64,000 bases of DNA. It comes from Ectocarpus siliculosus (Eukaryota > Sar > Phaeophyceae > Ectocarpales > Ectocarpaceae). The translations under genes and the position numbers were made by a program. Numbering within the stretch: position 1 is the stretch's first letter; the number at the start of each line of letters is the position of its first letter. The DNA lies in NCBI GenBank assembly GCA_000310025.1, contig FN649748.1, forward strand, positions 2,680,287-2,744,286. The letters are read 5' to 3'. Under the pieces are notes generated by a model that was not told where the DNA came from, searched no databases, and saw only the letters and a program-made list of their open reading frames with translations. This document shows positions 10,673 through 20,115 of this stretch, one piece after another.

Positions 10673-10765
10673 CCCTGATACACGTACATCTTGTGAAGAA
10701 CGTGCAACATGTCCCGATGGTGCCGAAGGCGGGTCGGGGGAGGTACACGAACCGCCACCGACGAG

Positions 10766-11270
10766 TCAGTTGGACCCACGAGCATTGTGGCCATTCTGAC
10801 CGCCAGATTGGAAATTTCCCGGCTGTCTAGCATTGTAGTTAGACGAAACAGAAGCGCCGGGAGGAGAGCCTGGGTGGACCGACGATTGCGGTCGGTATGT
10901 AGACAGAGCACCAGTGTGATGGGTGTTGTCTGTGGACGGCCGTCGCGAGTTATGAGCAAAATTTCCATTATTGCGACCATCATTCTGGGAGTTACCGTTG
11001 TTGCGGTAGTCGCCTGCGTGATTTCTACGCGAAGACGAAGAGTGACGCTTGTTACACCCGCCACCAGCACCTGAACCGGTGTGTGGCTTGCGACGGTAAG
11101 ACCTCATACGGCCTTGCCAACGTCGGAAAGCGTCAGAGATGTCGTTCAGCTCACCTAGTTCTGGGTTCAACAGACCGCTAGAATTTGTGAAAGGAGCTGG
11201 GCAGTGTTTCATGGAATGGTCATCACCAGAGCAGTTCAAACAACGGGTTACGGTTCTCTCGAAACGCTTG
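10766..11270 (-). pseudogene. Gypsy nucleocapsid segment with CCHC zinc knuckle
   Basis: The knuckle CX2CX4HX4C is at 11201-11242 (CLNC, then DDH, then KHC). It is preceded by a basic FERTVTR stretch and followed by a Gly/Asn/Arg/Ser-rich RNA-binding-like tail of about 130 residues. Such domains bind and package element RNA. Its frame differs from the capsid segment (shift near 11265). It ends at TGA 10766-10768, which is followed by C, a context known to allow stop-codon readthrough in other systems. Downstream the same frame opens again into the NADAR-protease segment. Confidence 0.88.
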
Positions 11271-12830
11271 CGAGCGAGCGTCCTGAGTCAAGAGAGGAGT
11301 CCACAAAAAAGGATCACCGGTGTTACGGAAAGAGGAACTGACTTGGTACACATTCGACCAATCGCCCTGTGTGGCGGGCCATGCACTATAATCACGGGAA
11401 AACGGATCATCACCGCCGCCCTGAGACTGAACTGCCAAAACAACAGGATTTTGTGCAGAACCTTGTGCCCACCGGCCCGAAGGCGCAGGTGGAGGTGCAC
11501 GGTTCTGGGAACGCCGGGGCTGCGAAGAACCAGGCGTGGAAGACAAAGAAAAATACTCTGAACCTCCTATAGCGGGGGTTTTGTTGGTGGCCAAAGGCGC
11601 GAACGCCTGCCACATTGCATCAATCGAGTCAAACGGTGTCACGGCCGTAGCCAGATCACCAGGGTACAGCATCGGAGCCAAAGACGGAAACTGTTTACTT
11701 ACAGAATTCCTGACTATCTCAAGCACCATAGACACGCTAGGAGCCAAAACACGCTCAGATCCTGTGACAGAAGAAACCAAAAGGCGGAACGCCCTAAGGT
11801 GATCCGCAAACAAGGTTCCATTCGAAACACCAAATTGCTGAAGTCGCAAAAACGACTCCTGTCGATCTCCGACATAGAATTGCTCCGACAGCAGCCGCAG
11901 AAGGAGCGTGAAGGCTTCTGGACCCGTGGCTCCTTCATCCAGCCTCCGCTTCACATGCTGAAAATAATCAGAAATGGAGAGGACAAGGTCGGATGTAGTA
12001 GGTTTGTCAGGTGAGATCGCACTCAAAATTCTCTTTTGAAGAGGGCGCTCCCAACCTCGGACAAAATCGGAGTCCATCAAACCGATGCTACGATCATCAC
12101 ACAACATCAAAATATCCGTGAGCGCAGATCGAACGGTGCGAATGAGCTGCTGATATGCATCAGCTGGCAGCAAAGACGCAGGGAAAGGCATAGCGGATAC
12201 ACGTTCAACTTTTTTGAGGTTGAGGGTGATGTACTCACGTTGGACACGAGCAACATGTGCGGCATCAACTACCGAAGCAGCAGCAGCAACCGTTGCATGG
12301 CGAGCGTGAGCAGTGGTGGAAGAAAGCGGCAGAGCACTATCATCGGTGGGCACACTCGCTATGGCAAGAGGCTCTGTTTTTACAGACGGTGGGGCAGCTT
12401 CAACAGCAACACCACTGGGTTCAGTCTTAATAGACGGCTTTGTGTCTGCAACATCAACACCACGGAAGTCTGTCAACTTGACAGACTTGTCACTACGCAA
12501 CACAGTGTTCGAAAACACAAGATGACCATCACGCAGAAGAGCGTTAAGACGATCATCAGAAGCAACATCCACGAGAGACGGTACTACTTGCCTGGAAGAC
12601 CGGCCCGAAGAAGCCTTCCGAGGAAGACTACGCTCCGAGGCGGAGTCCGAGGATGCTCCTCCTGCGGCGTCCGAAGACGGGCGAGAGGTGCGGCTCTTCT
12701 TCTTGACCACCTTCTTGTCCACGCGCTCCGAAGAGCTGGACGCCGAAGAAGACGCTGGAGCACGGCCGCGATGGGAGGGAGCAGATCCGCGGCGGCGGCT
12801 GCTATCGCTGTCGCCAGAGCTGCCGCACGG
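11223..12830 (-). pseudogene. Gypsy gag, capsid segment
   Basis: The open frame runs from about 12830 (after a TAG) to 11223. It starts with a Ser/Lys-rich basic region (DKKVVKKKSRTS), then a helical segment at 11.5-12.2 kb whose pattern (REYITLNLKKV, QKRILSAISP, HLRAFRLLVS) fits a Gypsy capsid. It is followed by a Pro/Gln/Ser-rich linker toward the zinc knuckle. Gag forms the particle. No enzymatic motif is present. The frame is shifted relative to the knuckle near 11265. The start codon is uncertain: no ATG with good context was seen, and coding-like sequence continues upstream in other frames. Confidence 0.8.
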
Positions 12831-13002
12831 CTAATCTCCTATCCTCCATGATATGACGAACAGCGAACCGTTCGAAAATAGCTGCTTCACAGCAGCATCC
12901 ATCGCATGAAAGTACAAGCATATGGGCAGGATGGGTAGTGTTAGCAAGAGCTATGACGCCCAGAATTATTGCAAGCGCTTGCTCCCAATCACTCCTGAGT
13001 GT

Positions 13003-14044
13003 TGCTACTCGTACAGTTCAAGGGCAGCAGCAGTAGCTGCACGTTCATGAGCGGAAGAAAGCATGGGAGGCGGAGAGGGCACATGGTTAGCAGAAGCTAC
13101 AGCGCGTGCATTGCGAGCCTGGTGACGATTATCACGAGCAAGCGCCTGCTCTCTGTTCTCTTAGAGGTATAACTCTGAGAAGCGGACACTCGGCGCGGCG
13201 GTCACACTACATGTAGCATCAGTATGCACCGACCGAGCGCCCGCGCTGCTTCCCCGAACAGGAATAAGCGATTGTGCTACATGGTTAATAGCAGGCGTAT
13301 CGCAACGTACACCTCGGGAGGTGTTGATGGTCCTTGGTGCGGCTGAGCGCACATCAGAACGAGCACTAACTAGAGCTGCTAGGTGCAACTGCGAGTGCGG
13401 AGGGGTGTTGTACAGCGTCAGAAAAATGACAGTCCCGTCAGCAAAAGACGGGACAAGAGACACTTCACGCGAAGCGAGTGTCGGTCCTATTGCGACTGAA
13501 CGCACATCGGAAGTTCCTAGTGCGACTGAACGCACATCGGAGGGTTGAAGAAGAGCTCCTATTGCGACTGAACGCACATCAGAGGGGTGGGTGGCTACTA
13601 TGCGGAACCAGTGGCCACCACCACATCATCACCAGACACAGCAGTCTCAAAAGGAGACGGAGATGTTCCGGTGGGGGTATGAACGGCATCAACAGCAGAA
13701 CCAATGGATACAAAGGGAGCAGCCGGTTTACGCGCACGCACACTGCTCGGGGCTATAGCCCCACGAGCACGCTCATCCTTTTGGAAAGAGCGGACACTCC
13801 TGGCCTCAGCGCGAAGCTCAGACAGACGTGCGGCCTCTTCTTGAGGATCAGCGGCGCGAGCACCCATTCCATCATGGGGTGCACACAGAGCGTGGTCGAA
13901 AAAGACAGAGGCGACTGCAGGATCAACATGTGATACAGCAGGCAGCGCCTCTGGCGAACCAGGCGGTGGGGGAGGAACCGACTGCAGAGAACTGGCAGGG
14001 CTGGCGGACTCTGAGTCCTCGCTGCCGTCCCTACGATGAGACAT
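13003..14044 (-). pseudogene. Gypsy gag leader segments, frame-broken
   Basis: Three coding-like pieces lie between the 5' LTR and the capsid segment. From ATG 14044 to 13598 there is a 147-codon frame (MSHRRDGSEDSES start) with a Pro-rich stretch and a charged helix (EEAARLSELRAEARS). At 13161-13577 there is a frame containing repeats of DVRSVAIG. At 13003-13160 there is an Ala/Arg-rich piece (EQALARDNRHQARNARAVA). A block with GCGACTGAACGCACATC recurs at about 13490, 13518 and 13565, with a weaker copy near 13340. I take these as the N-terminal part of gag, but the frames do not join. Confidence 0.5.
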
Positions 14045-14163
14045 ACCAAGAAAGGAAAGCAGGAGCAAGACCGCGCGGTAGAGATGTAGCCAGTGGAGCA
14101 AAAACGAGCTCTCACGCTAGCAACTGAGAAACCAAAGAGCCGAGGGAAGGCTAAAATCCTTTA

Positions 14164-14178
14164 CTGCAGACGACGCCA
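14164..14178 (-). promoter_or_regulatory. tRNA primer-binding site of the Gypsy element
   Basis: Two bases inside the 5' LTR, element sense reads TGGCGTCGTCTGCAG. It begins with the TGG expected opposite a tRNA 3' CCA end. I did not identify the tRNA. The position and the TGG start are what support the call. Confidence 0.7.
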
Positions 14179-14180
14179 AA

Positions 14181-14446
14181 TGTTGTGGGATTACACGCGT
14201 AGCGATCCCTGAAGACCCTGATGAAGACTCACTTGTTTATTAATCTCTTGGAACAACAGTGCTTGTTGTTGCCTTGCTGTCAAAGGTAGACTGAGCACAG
14301 AGGGGGAGGACATGCTCCCTCTAAAAGGGGTCACAAAGGTCCTGTCCCCTGTTTTATCCTTCCATCGGGAGTTACATCTCCCGCACTTTCCTCTGGGAAT
14401 TACTCCGCAATACCGTTGGCACTGGCTACATTCAAATCCCATAACA
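14181..14446 (-). repeat. 5' LTR of the Gypsy element
   Basis: This is the second 266-bp LTR copy, upstream of gag in element sense, followed on the plus strand by the ATCA target duplication. It should carry the element promoter, but I could not assign a TATA box or start site with confidence. The four differences from the other LTR are at or near 2326, 2333, 2340 and 2392 in the 3' copy's coordinates. Confidence 0.96.
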
Positions 14447-14642
14447 ATCATGACACAAGGAGACAGACTCATTCTCCTGAAAATGCACGATATCCAGAAA
14501 GATCCACTATGCGCTGCTGTACATGCGAACAAGTACTGGCTCGCCAATGCATAGAAGAAGAGTAAATGTAGTTGCAGGGCGGTGTCTGGTGTGAATAATG
14601 AGTCTTCTGAAGCTGAATGCTTCAGTATCTCCGACCTAAATT
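14447..14642. other. Spacer between the Gypsy and copia elements
   Basis: These 196 bp separate the Gypsy target duplication (ATCA, 14447-14450) from the copia target duplication (AAATT, 14638-14642). A short plus-strand frame from 14450 (MTQGDRLILLKMH) ends after about 35 codons. I cannot tell whether it is a relic of a host gene. Confidence 0.5.
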
Positions 14643-14880
14643 TGTTGAGGCAACAGCACTGTCACTGCAGTTGCTGTACAGCTATTCCTTCAGCTGTGGC
14701 TACAAAGTAGCTGGCATGTGATGCGAGGTTAGGTAGGCAAACACACAGAGTGATATTATTATCCACACAGACGCCCAAGCTGTCTTCACCTGACGGTTAC
14801 AGACTTGGCAACGCCTTCACAATACCGCATAAACCCATGCAGTAGAATAGAGTCGTTCTTGTACCGCAATTACTCCAACA
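14643..14880 (-). repeat. 3' LTR of the intact copia element
   Basis: This 238-bp copy is identical to 19873-20110 by base-by-base comparison. On the plus strand it starts TGTTGAGGCAACAGC and ends ATTACTCCAACA. On its inner side the element-sense strand reads TTGAGAGGACA, a likely polypurine primer. Related GAGAGGACA motifs recur further in at about 14940 and 14962. Confidence 0.97.
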
Positions 14881-15158
14881 TGTCCTCTCAAGAACTACGT
14901 CATTCTAGTACCTATGCATCAGATCCAATTCTCTCTCAATGTCCTCTCGAAAACAATATCCATGTCCTCTCGAAACAATGCTATCTTAAGAACTTCTGTC
15001 TCAATATCAATTGTTTTGCCTTTCTCAGCTGCGTTGCATCAGCAGCGATTTATTTTCCTTCGACACAAATCTCCCGAATTTTCTTCTAACATATACACAC
15101 ACATACACCATCCAACCCTCAAGACATAAAGTCTGATTACGAAGAAGAGGGGAGGTGA

Positions 15159-18100
15159 TCAAACTCCTAACAGCATGCCACGGGCGCGGAGAAACTCCGA
15201 CGGGTTTAGCCCTTTCGTAAAAATGTCCGCTTTCTGAAGCGACGTCGATATTTGCTTCACGTCTACGACTCCATCAGCTACCAGCGACCTTACGTGGTGA
15301 AACTTTACGTCAATGTGCTTCGTCCTTGGGGTGATACGGAAGCTACGAGTTAATTTTAGAGCTCCCGAGTTGTCCTCCCACACCACGGTTGCTTCTTCCT
15401 GAGTCTGATTTATGGTGTCCAGCAGGTGGCGGAAGTACTTGATGATGTTGCACCCCTTCGACAAAGCCACGAACTCTGCTTCAACGGAAGAGGTCGCCAC
15501 CACCGTCTGCTTGGATGATGTCCATTCCACCGGTCCACCAGCGAAGTACAACACGACTCCCGTGGTGGAGTAGCCCTTGTCTAGGTCGCCTGCAAAATCT
15601 GAGTCGACAAACGCCGTAATGACGTTTCCATCTCCGGCGTCCTCGCCGTAGCGTACACCGATTGATATCGTACCTTTCAGGTACCTGAGTACGCGTTTGA
15701 GTTTCTGCATCGCCCTCGGACCTGGTTTCGCCATACTCCGCGTCAGAACCATTACGGAGTGAGTAATGTCGGGCCTTGTGCACCTGCTGAGATATAGAAG
15801 CGAGCCTGTGGCGGAGCGGAAATATGTGGTATCCTCCGCTGACAGCACCTCGTCCTCCAAGACGGACACCGGTCCAGCCTCAGACGGAGATGTCGTCGGA
15901 CGCGCGTCGGCCATGCCGAACTTGTCCAACACTGCGTTGGTATACGCTTCCTGTTCCAAAAGAATCGTCCCTGCGGCTCTGTCTCGGTTGATTCCCATAC
16001 CGAGTAGGAATCTGGCTCCTCCCAGGTCCACCGTTTCGAAACGCTCATTCAGCTGATCGACTATGCTCAGCACTTTGTTCTCGCCCTCCCCGGTCAGCAG
16101 AATGTCATCCACATAAACGAGAAGGAGCACATCTCCGTCGTCCAGGATGTACAAGCACGGTTCAGCGGTGCTCTCAACAAATCCGATCTTCAGGAGAAAG
16201 TCGTGCAGAGTGCCCCACCAGCCTTTTGGGGAAAAACGCAACCCGTAAAGCCATGCTCTGAGCTTCCAGACTTGCCTGGCTCTCCCGCTGTCGCACGAGA
16301 ATCCTTCCGGGGGAATGACGTACACTGGTTTCGATCTCGGTTCCATCCTCGCGTGGAGGAACGCCGTCCTGATGTCGGCTTGGCGAAGAACAAGTCCATT
16401 CTTGGCTGCATGCGCAACTATCAGATGGACGGCTTGGAGAGACGCTACCGGTGCAGCATTGTCGGTTCCGGTCTCAGCTTCGTAAAATCCTTGCACTACG
16501 ATTCTCGATTTCTGTCGCACAGCGATGCCGGCCTCGTTGTACTTCCATTTGTAGATGTATTTTGACGGGATGATTTGAGCATCGCACGGGGGATCGACCC
16601 ACTCATAAACGTCGTGGTCTAGCAAGGAGCGATTCTCCTCCTCCATGCTTTTCATCCATCCAACAGCATCTGGTCCGTTGACCGCTGCGCGGTAGTTCGG
16701 TGGATCGGCGGGCATGTATCCTAGTTGGCCAGGTATCCCTTGACCAAGGTTCCCGATCTCACCTCCGATCACCAGCGCGTATTCCGTTTCGAACACCTGC
16801 TCCGTCGTAAACAGGTTCAGACGGTCCCGCGGCCTTGTCGTACGACCGCTTTTGCGCACCGCGGGTGGTTCTTCGTCCGGTCCGTCGTTCGTTTCTGCTA
16901 GTTCTGGTTCCTCGTCTTTTGTCTCGGCCCCAGTAGTGATGATGCCGGGCTGGAAAATCTGGCCTTGTTCGGGAAATGGGTCAGACCCGTGCATGGGGCG
17001 GGCGACGTCGCAGGCATCTACCTCGCGGAATGACACTTCAGCAGAGTTTGTAATTTTGAGTGGTTCCGCCGGGTCCCATAGCCGCCACGTCTTGCTGGTT
17101 GTATTGTATCCCACCATGTAATACTTCTTGGCCCTGGCAGAAAACTTATCGTTTCGCGAGCGAGCTTCTACGTGTTTAAACGCTACAGACCCCCACTCAT
17201 GCATGTGCTTCAAGCTGCCGAGTGGTTTGTCCTCCCAAACCTCAAGTGGTGCTTTGCCGTCCAGGACGTCAGTAGGTGTGCGGTTCTTGATGTAAATGGC
17301 GGCCTTCACGGCTTCCGCCCACAGTTGACGCGGTAGGTGCGGAGCTCCAAGCATGAGACTACGTGCTGCACCGATGACGGTCCCGAAACCGCGTTCGGCG
17401 ACAGCATTCCCTTGAGGGACGTACGGGGGGCTTGTCTCCACAGCGATCCCGAAGGACCGACACATTGCTAAGAACCTACCCTTGAAGTCGGCTGCGCCAT
17501 CGCAATGGATTTTCCCGATGCAGATGCCCTCGGGATCGGCGACTTCTTTAATCAGTGTTTCGAGCGCGTCAGTCACTCCATCCTTTGTCTTCAGGGGAAT
17601 GCCCCACCGCATGCGAGATTTATCGTCGGTGAACATTACGATATGCTGACATCCGCTATACGATGGCACACCATGTTTTCCCCACAGGTCGAGATGCATA
17701 AGCATCATTCGCGTCAGTGAACGGGCGCGGCCAACCGGGGGGTGACTCGCCTTCTTGCTTTTGGATACATCGCACACTTCGCAGTCACCTGGTTGAATGT
17801 TGGTGATGAACTTGATGCCGGTGCCTTCCTTATCCGAGAGCTGCTTCAGGGCGCGCGCATTGCAATGTCCCATCCTCCGGTGCCAGACACCGGCATCGGT
17901 ATCGGCACGGAAAACCAGCGGAGAACTAGGCAGGTCGAGATTCAGGTCGTCCAGGATGAGATTCACGACGTACATTCGAGGCACCTCTGCTGTTGATATG
18001 GGGAAAGACAGGTTCCGGCTTCGCAGGGCCGGAGGTGCCGAAAGTAGATCCGTCTTCACCCCCTTCTCATCCAACGCTCCGACAGAAAATATGTTTGCTC

Positions 18101-18491
18101 CAAGATCCCGCACAAGCAGAACCTCCAATTCTATCGGGACGGGTTGACCTTTGTCATTCTTGAGTTTGAACTTCAGCGTACCTTTCTTGGTGGCGCTGGA
18201 TGTGCCGCACGAACCCTTGATGCGGACGTCGCAGTCAACCAAGTCGACTACATGTTGTGAGACTGGGCTCTCGCCGCTTACCATGTGTCCCGAAGCGGCG
18301 GTGTCGATGAACACCCTCGTATGCTCGGCGGGCGCTGTCTTGTCCACTGCACGAAAAACGTTGGTGTACGCGACCAGCTCCTCATGCTGTATCGCGGCAG
18401 GCGGGTCCATTTCCTGCTCGTAGGAGGCAGCAGGCTCCTCGGTTTCCTCTGCTGTGGCACGGCGCAATCGGCACCTGCAATGGGACAGCAC
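15159..18491 (-). CDS. Copia pol polyprotein (PR, IN, RT, RNase H)
   Basis: 1110 codons without interruption. Protease: FIDTAASGHM at 61-70, the copia-type active site with Ala in place of the usual Gly. Integrase: zinc site His204, His209, Cys237, Cys240, and catalytic Asp268 (HLDLWG), Asp331 (HCDGAADFKG) and Glu366 (NAVAERGFG). The CDGAADF variant replaces the more usual SDNGGEF. RT: RIVVQGF near 663, QADIRTAFLH at 704-713 and YVDD at 793-796. RNase H: VDSDFAGD at 962-969, SSVEAEF, WEDNSGAL and TKHIDVKFHH. The frame overlaps the gag end by 110 nt and is +1 relative to gag. The Met at 18491 is arbitrary. Translation probably enters from gag. Confidence 0.96.
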   Translation of the reverse strand: MLSHCRCRLRRATAEETEEPAASYEQEMDPPAAIQHEELVAYTNVFRAVDKTAPAEHTRVFIDTAASGHMVSGESPVSQHVVDLVDCDVRIKGSCGTSSATKKGTLKFKLKNDKGQPVPIELEVLLVRDLGANIFSVGALDEKGVKTDLLSAPPALRSRNLSFPISTAEVPRMYVVNLILDDLNLDLPSSPLVFRADTDAGVWHRRMGHCNARALKQLSDKEGTGIKFITNIQPGDCEVCDVSKSKKASHPPVGRARSLTRMMLMHLDLWGKHGVPSYSGCQHIVMFTDDKSRMRWGIPLKTKDGVTDALETLIKEVADPEGICIGKIHCDGAADFKGRFLAMCRSFGIAVETSPPYVPQGNAVAERGFGTVIGAARSLMLGAPHLPRQLWAEAVKAAIYIKNRTPTDVLDGKAPLEVWEDKPLGSLKHMHEWGSVAFKHVEARSRNDKFSARAKKYYMVGYNTTSKTWRLWDPAEPLKITNSAEVSFREVDACDVARPMHGSDPFPEQGQIFQPGIITTGAETKDEEPELAETNDGPDEEPPAVRKSGRTTRPRDRLNLFTTEQVFETEYALVIGGEIGNLGQGIPGQLGYMPADPPNYRAAVNGPDAVGWMKSMEEENRSLLDHDVYEWVDPPCDAQIIPSKYIYKWKYNEAGIAVRQKSRIVVQGFYEAETGTDNAAPVASLQAVHLIVAHAAKNGLVLRQADIRTAFLHARMEPRSKPVYVIPPEGFSCDSGRARQVWKLRAWLYGLRFSPKGWWGTLHDFLLKIGFVESTAEPCLYILDDGDVLLLVYVDDILLTGEGENKVLSIVDQLNERFETVDLGGARFLLGMGINRDRAAGTILLEQEAYTNAVLDKFGMADARPTTSPSEAGPVSVLEDEVLSAEDTTYFRSATGSLLYLSRCTRPDITHSVMVLTRSMAKPGPRAMQKLKRVLRYLKGTISIGVRYGEDAGDGNVITAFVDSDFAGDLDKGYSTTGVVLYFAGGPVEWTSSKQTVVATSSVEAEFVALSKGCNIIKYFRHLLDTINQTQEEATVVWEDNSGALKLTRSFRITPRTKHIDVKFHHVRSLVADGVVDVKQISTSLQKADIFTKGLNPSEFLRARGMLLGV

Positions 18492-19815
18492 GTTCCAACA
18501 ATGGTAGCGAAGCTGTGGCAGGCGCAGCCAACACCTGCCCTACATTGACATCGGACGCCTCCTCAGGGGTCGATGCAGCAGGCGCAAACGGCACCTGCTC
18601 GGGATCGCCTATGGCGATGTCGAACGATTCCAGCGTGAGGTCGACCTCGCGCGCGTGCGTGAGCCACGCCTGTGTCGTGGCTTCCGCGATCGTGTTGACC
18701 TGCTGCTGCTGCTGCGGTTGCTGTTGTTCACGGTTCGAAAACCGCGTGGCATTGGAGGCGCGAAGCGGGCAGTTCGTCCAGGTGTGTTCCGTAGAATTGT
18801 GACAGTAACTGCATAAGCCGTCCCTGTCGTACCCGCGTCTTTGCTGTGAGTGGTTTGGCCGTCCAGAGGGCCGGTTGTCGGAAGACGCACCACCAGCTCC
18901 GTTGCCAGAAGTTGCGCCGCCATGGTTCTGGTCGTTGCTGTTGTTCCCCCTCGACGACCCGTTGTTACGGTTCGACGAGTTGTTCCAGCTGCCACGTCCG
19001 CGTCCACCGCGCTGCGCGCGTCCACGACCATGATGACCGCCGCCCTTACGGAAAGAACGCGCTCCACCGTGTGTGACGGTATTCAGCGCACGGCTGCTGC
19101 TTCCGGACGCGTTCTTCGAGGCAACTTTACCACGAATGTGCATCGCGTGGAACGAAGTGGCTCGGTCGGCGACCTCCTCGAAGGACAAGACGCTCCCAGC
19201 AGCCTGGCCGCACAGCAGCCCTGTCTTGAACTCTTTGTAGTGGTCGTCCGGCAGTGCTTTCAGGAAAGCGAACGTCTTTCGGTGGTCAGCCACCGTGTCG
19301 TTATACACGGCTAGCTCCGTGCAGATCCGGCGCATGTCTTGAATAACATTGGCCGGATCAAAGTCGTGGTCCGCAGTAACTGCCAAAGATATGAACTTCT
19401 CGTGCAGCTCCTGCGTACGGTATACCCCAGCGGCCTGGTACTTTCGTTCCAGGGCGAGGAATGCTCCACGACCGTCTCCGTTGTAGGAAGACCCGATAGG
19501 CGCGTATGCCTGCACAGTCTGTGAGGCCGCGCTCTGGTAGCCCCCGGTTTCAGATGTAGCGAGCATCAGCCGGGTAAAGATCTGTCCGTTCTTGTCCTGG
19601 TATCCTTCCAGGGCAGTTTGGTATGCCAAAGTCTGGTTTGGCGTAGCGCTTGGTCCAGGATCCGTAGGGGCTTTCTCCACTCCCAACAGAACCTTGTGCA
19701 GCTTGTCCTCCATAAATAAGGAGGTCTGCAGAGTTCGCCAGCCGACGTAGTCGCCTGGGTCACCACTGAACTTGGCGAATCCTCTTCGGATCTCGCCTGA
19801 CGAGCCGGTAGCCAT
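18382..19815 (-). CDS. Copia gag
   Basis: 477 codons from an ATG at 19815. The N-terminal 230 residues are a helical copia-type capsid: a W near 26 (DYVGWRTLQ), FTRLMLATSE near 80 and FLALERKYQ near 119. Residues 250-330 are Arg/Gly/Asn-rich with RGGRGRG, typical of RNA binding. A zinc knuckle follows with Cys335, Cys338, His344 and Cys349 (CX2CX5HX4C, one residue longer in the middle than the standard CX2CX4HX4C). The last 25 or so residues come from reading past the point where the pol frame should take over. The sister element has the knuckle and protease in one frame. Confidence 0.94.
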   Translation of the reverse strand: MATGSSGEIRRGFAKFSGDPGDYVGWRTLQTSLFMEDKLHKVLLGVEKAPTDPGPSATPNQTLAYQTALEGYQDKNGQIFTRLMLATSETGGYQSAASQTVQAYAPIGSSYNGDGRGAFLALERKYQAAGVYRTQELHEKFISLAVTADHDFDPANVIQDMRRICTELAVYNDTVADHRKTFAFLKALPDDHYKEFKTGLLCGQAAGSVLSFEEVADRATSFHAMHIRGKVASKNASGSSSRALNTVTHGGARSFRKGGGHHGRGRAQRGGRGRGSWNNSSNRNNGSSRGNNSNDQNHGGATSGNGAGGASSDNRPSGRPNHSQQRRGYDRDGLCSYCHNSTEHTWTNCPLRASNATRFSNREQQQPQQQQQVNTIAEATTQAWLTHAREVDLTLESFDIAIGDPEQVPFAPAASTPEEASDVNVGQVLAAPATASLPLLERAVPLQVPIAPCHSRGNRGACCLLRAGNGPACRDTA

Positions 19816-19851
19816 GCTTACCGACGCTTGTGACTCTGGTGTACTAGCTCG

Positions 19852-19872
19852 AGCAACTCGAGGCTCAAAACC
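19852..19872 (-). promoter_or_regulatory. Primer-binding site of the copia element
   Basis: Immediately inside the 5' LTR, element sense reads GGTTTTGAGCCTCGAG. The sister element at 23487 has GGTTATGAGCCTCG at the same place, so the site is conserved. The latter is complementary to a CTCATAAC anticodon loop of the kind found in Met tRNAs. Drosophila copia likewise primes from an internal initiator-Met tRNA fragment. The tRNA identity is inferred. Confidence 0.55.
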
Positions 19873-20110
19873 TGTTGAGGCAACAGCACTGTCACTGCAG
19901 TTGCTGTACAGCTATTCCTTCAGCTGTGGCTACAAAGTAGCTGGCATGTGATGCGAGGTTAGGTAGGCAAACACACAGAGTGATATTATTATCCACACAG
20001 ACGCCCAAGCTGTCTTCACCTGACGGTTACAGACTTGGCAACGCCTTCACAATACCGCATAAACCCATGCAGTAGAATAGAGTCGTTCTTGTACCGCAAT
20101 TACTCCAACA
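19873..20110 (-). repeat. 5' LTR of the intact copia element
   Basis: This LTR is upstream of gag in element sense and identical to the 3' copy. It is followed on the plus strand by the AAATT target duplication. The promoter should lie here, but I did not assign a TATA box. Confidence 0.97.
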
Positions 20111-20115
20111 AAATT

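Larger units (their letters stand above)
2241..14446 (-). mobile_element. Ty3/Gypsy LTR retrotransposon carrying a NADAR domain
   Basis: This 12.2-kb element lies on the minus strand. It is bounded by two 266-bp LTRs that start TG and end CA, and flanked by the 4-bp direct repeat ATCA (2237-2240 and 14447-14450). The coding order in element sense is gag, CCHC zinc knuckle, Ser/Pro-rich linker, NADAR domain, retropepsin, reverse transcriptase, RNase H, integrase, chromodomain-like segment, then a Tudor/SH3-like segment. RT before integrase is the Ty3/Gypsy (Metaviridae) order. The LTRs differ at 4 of 266 positions. The coding region is broken by several frameshifts, two in-frame stops and a 28-bp duplication, so this copy is probably not autonomous. 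Some breaks may be assembly errors. The large size for the class is due to the linker and the extra domains. Confidence 0.96.
14643..20110 (-). mobile_element. Full-length Ty1/copia retrotransposon, recent insertion
   Basis: This 5468-bp element is on the minus strand. It has two identical 238-bp LTRs (TG...CA) and a 5-bp target duplication AAATT at 14638-14642 and 20111-20115. It encodes gag (19815-18382) and pol (18491-15159) with protease, integrase, RT and RNase H in the copia order (integrase before RT). Every catalytic motif is present and pol is uninterrupted. The only irregularity is that pol is one nucleotide out of frame with gag. Identical LTRs mean insertion happened very recently on an evolutionary scale, so the element may still be mobile. 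Confidence 0.97.
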
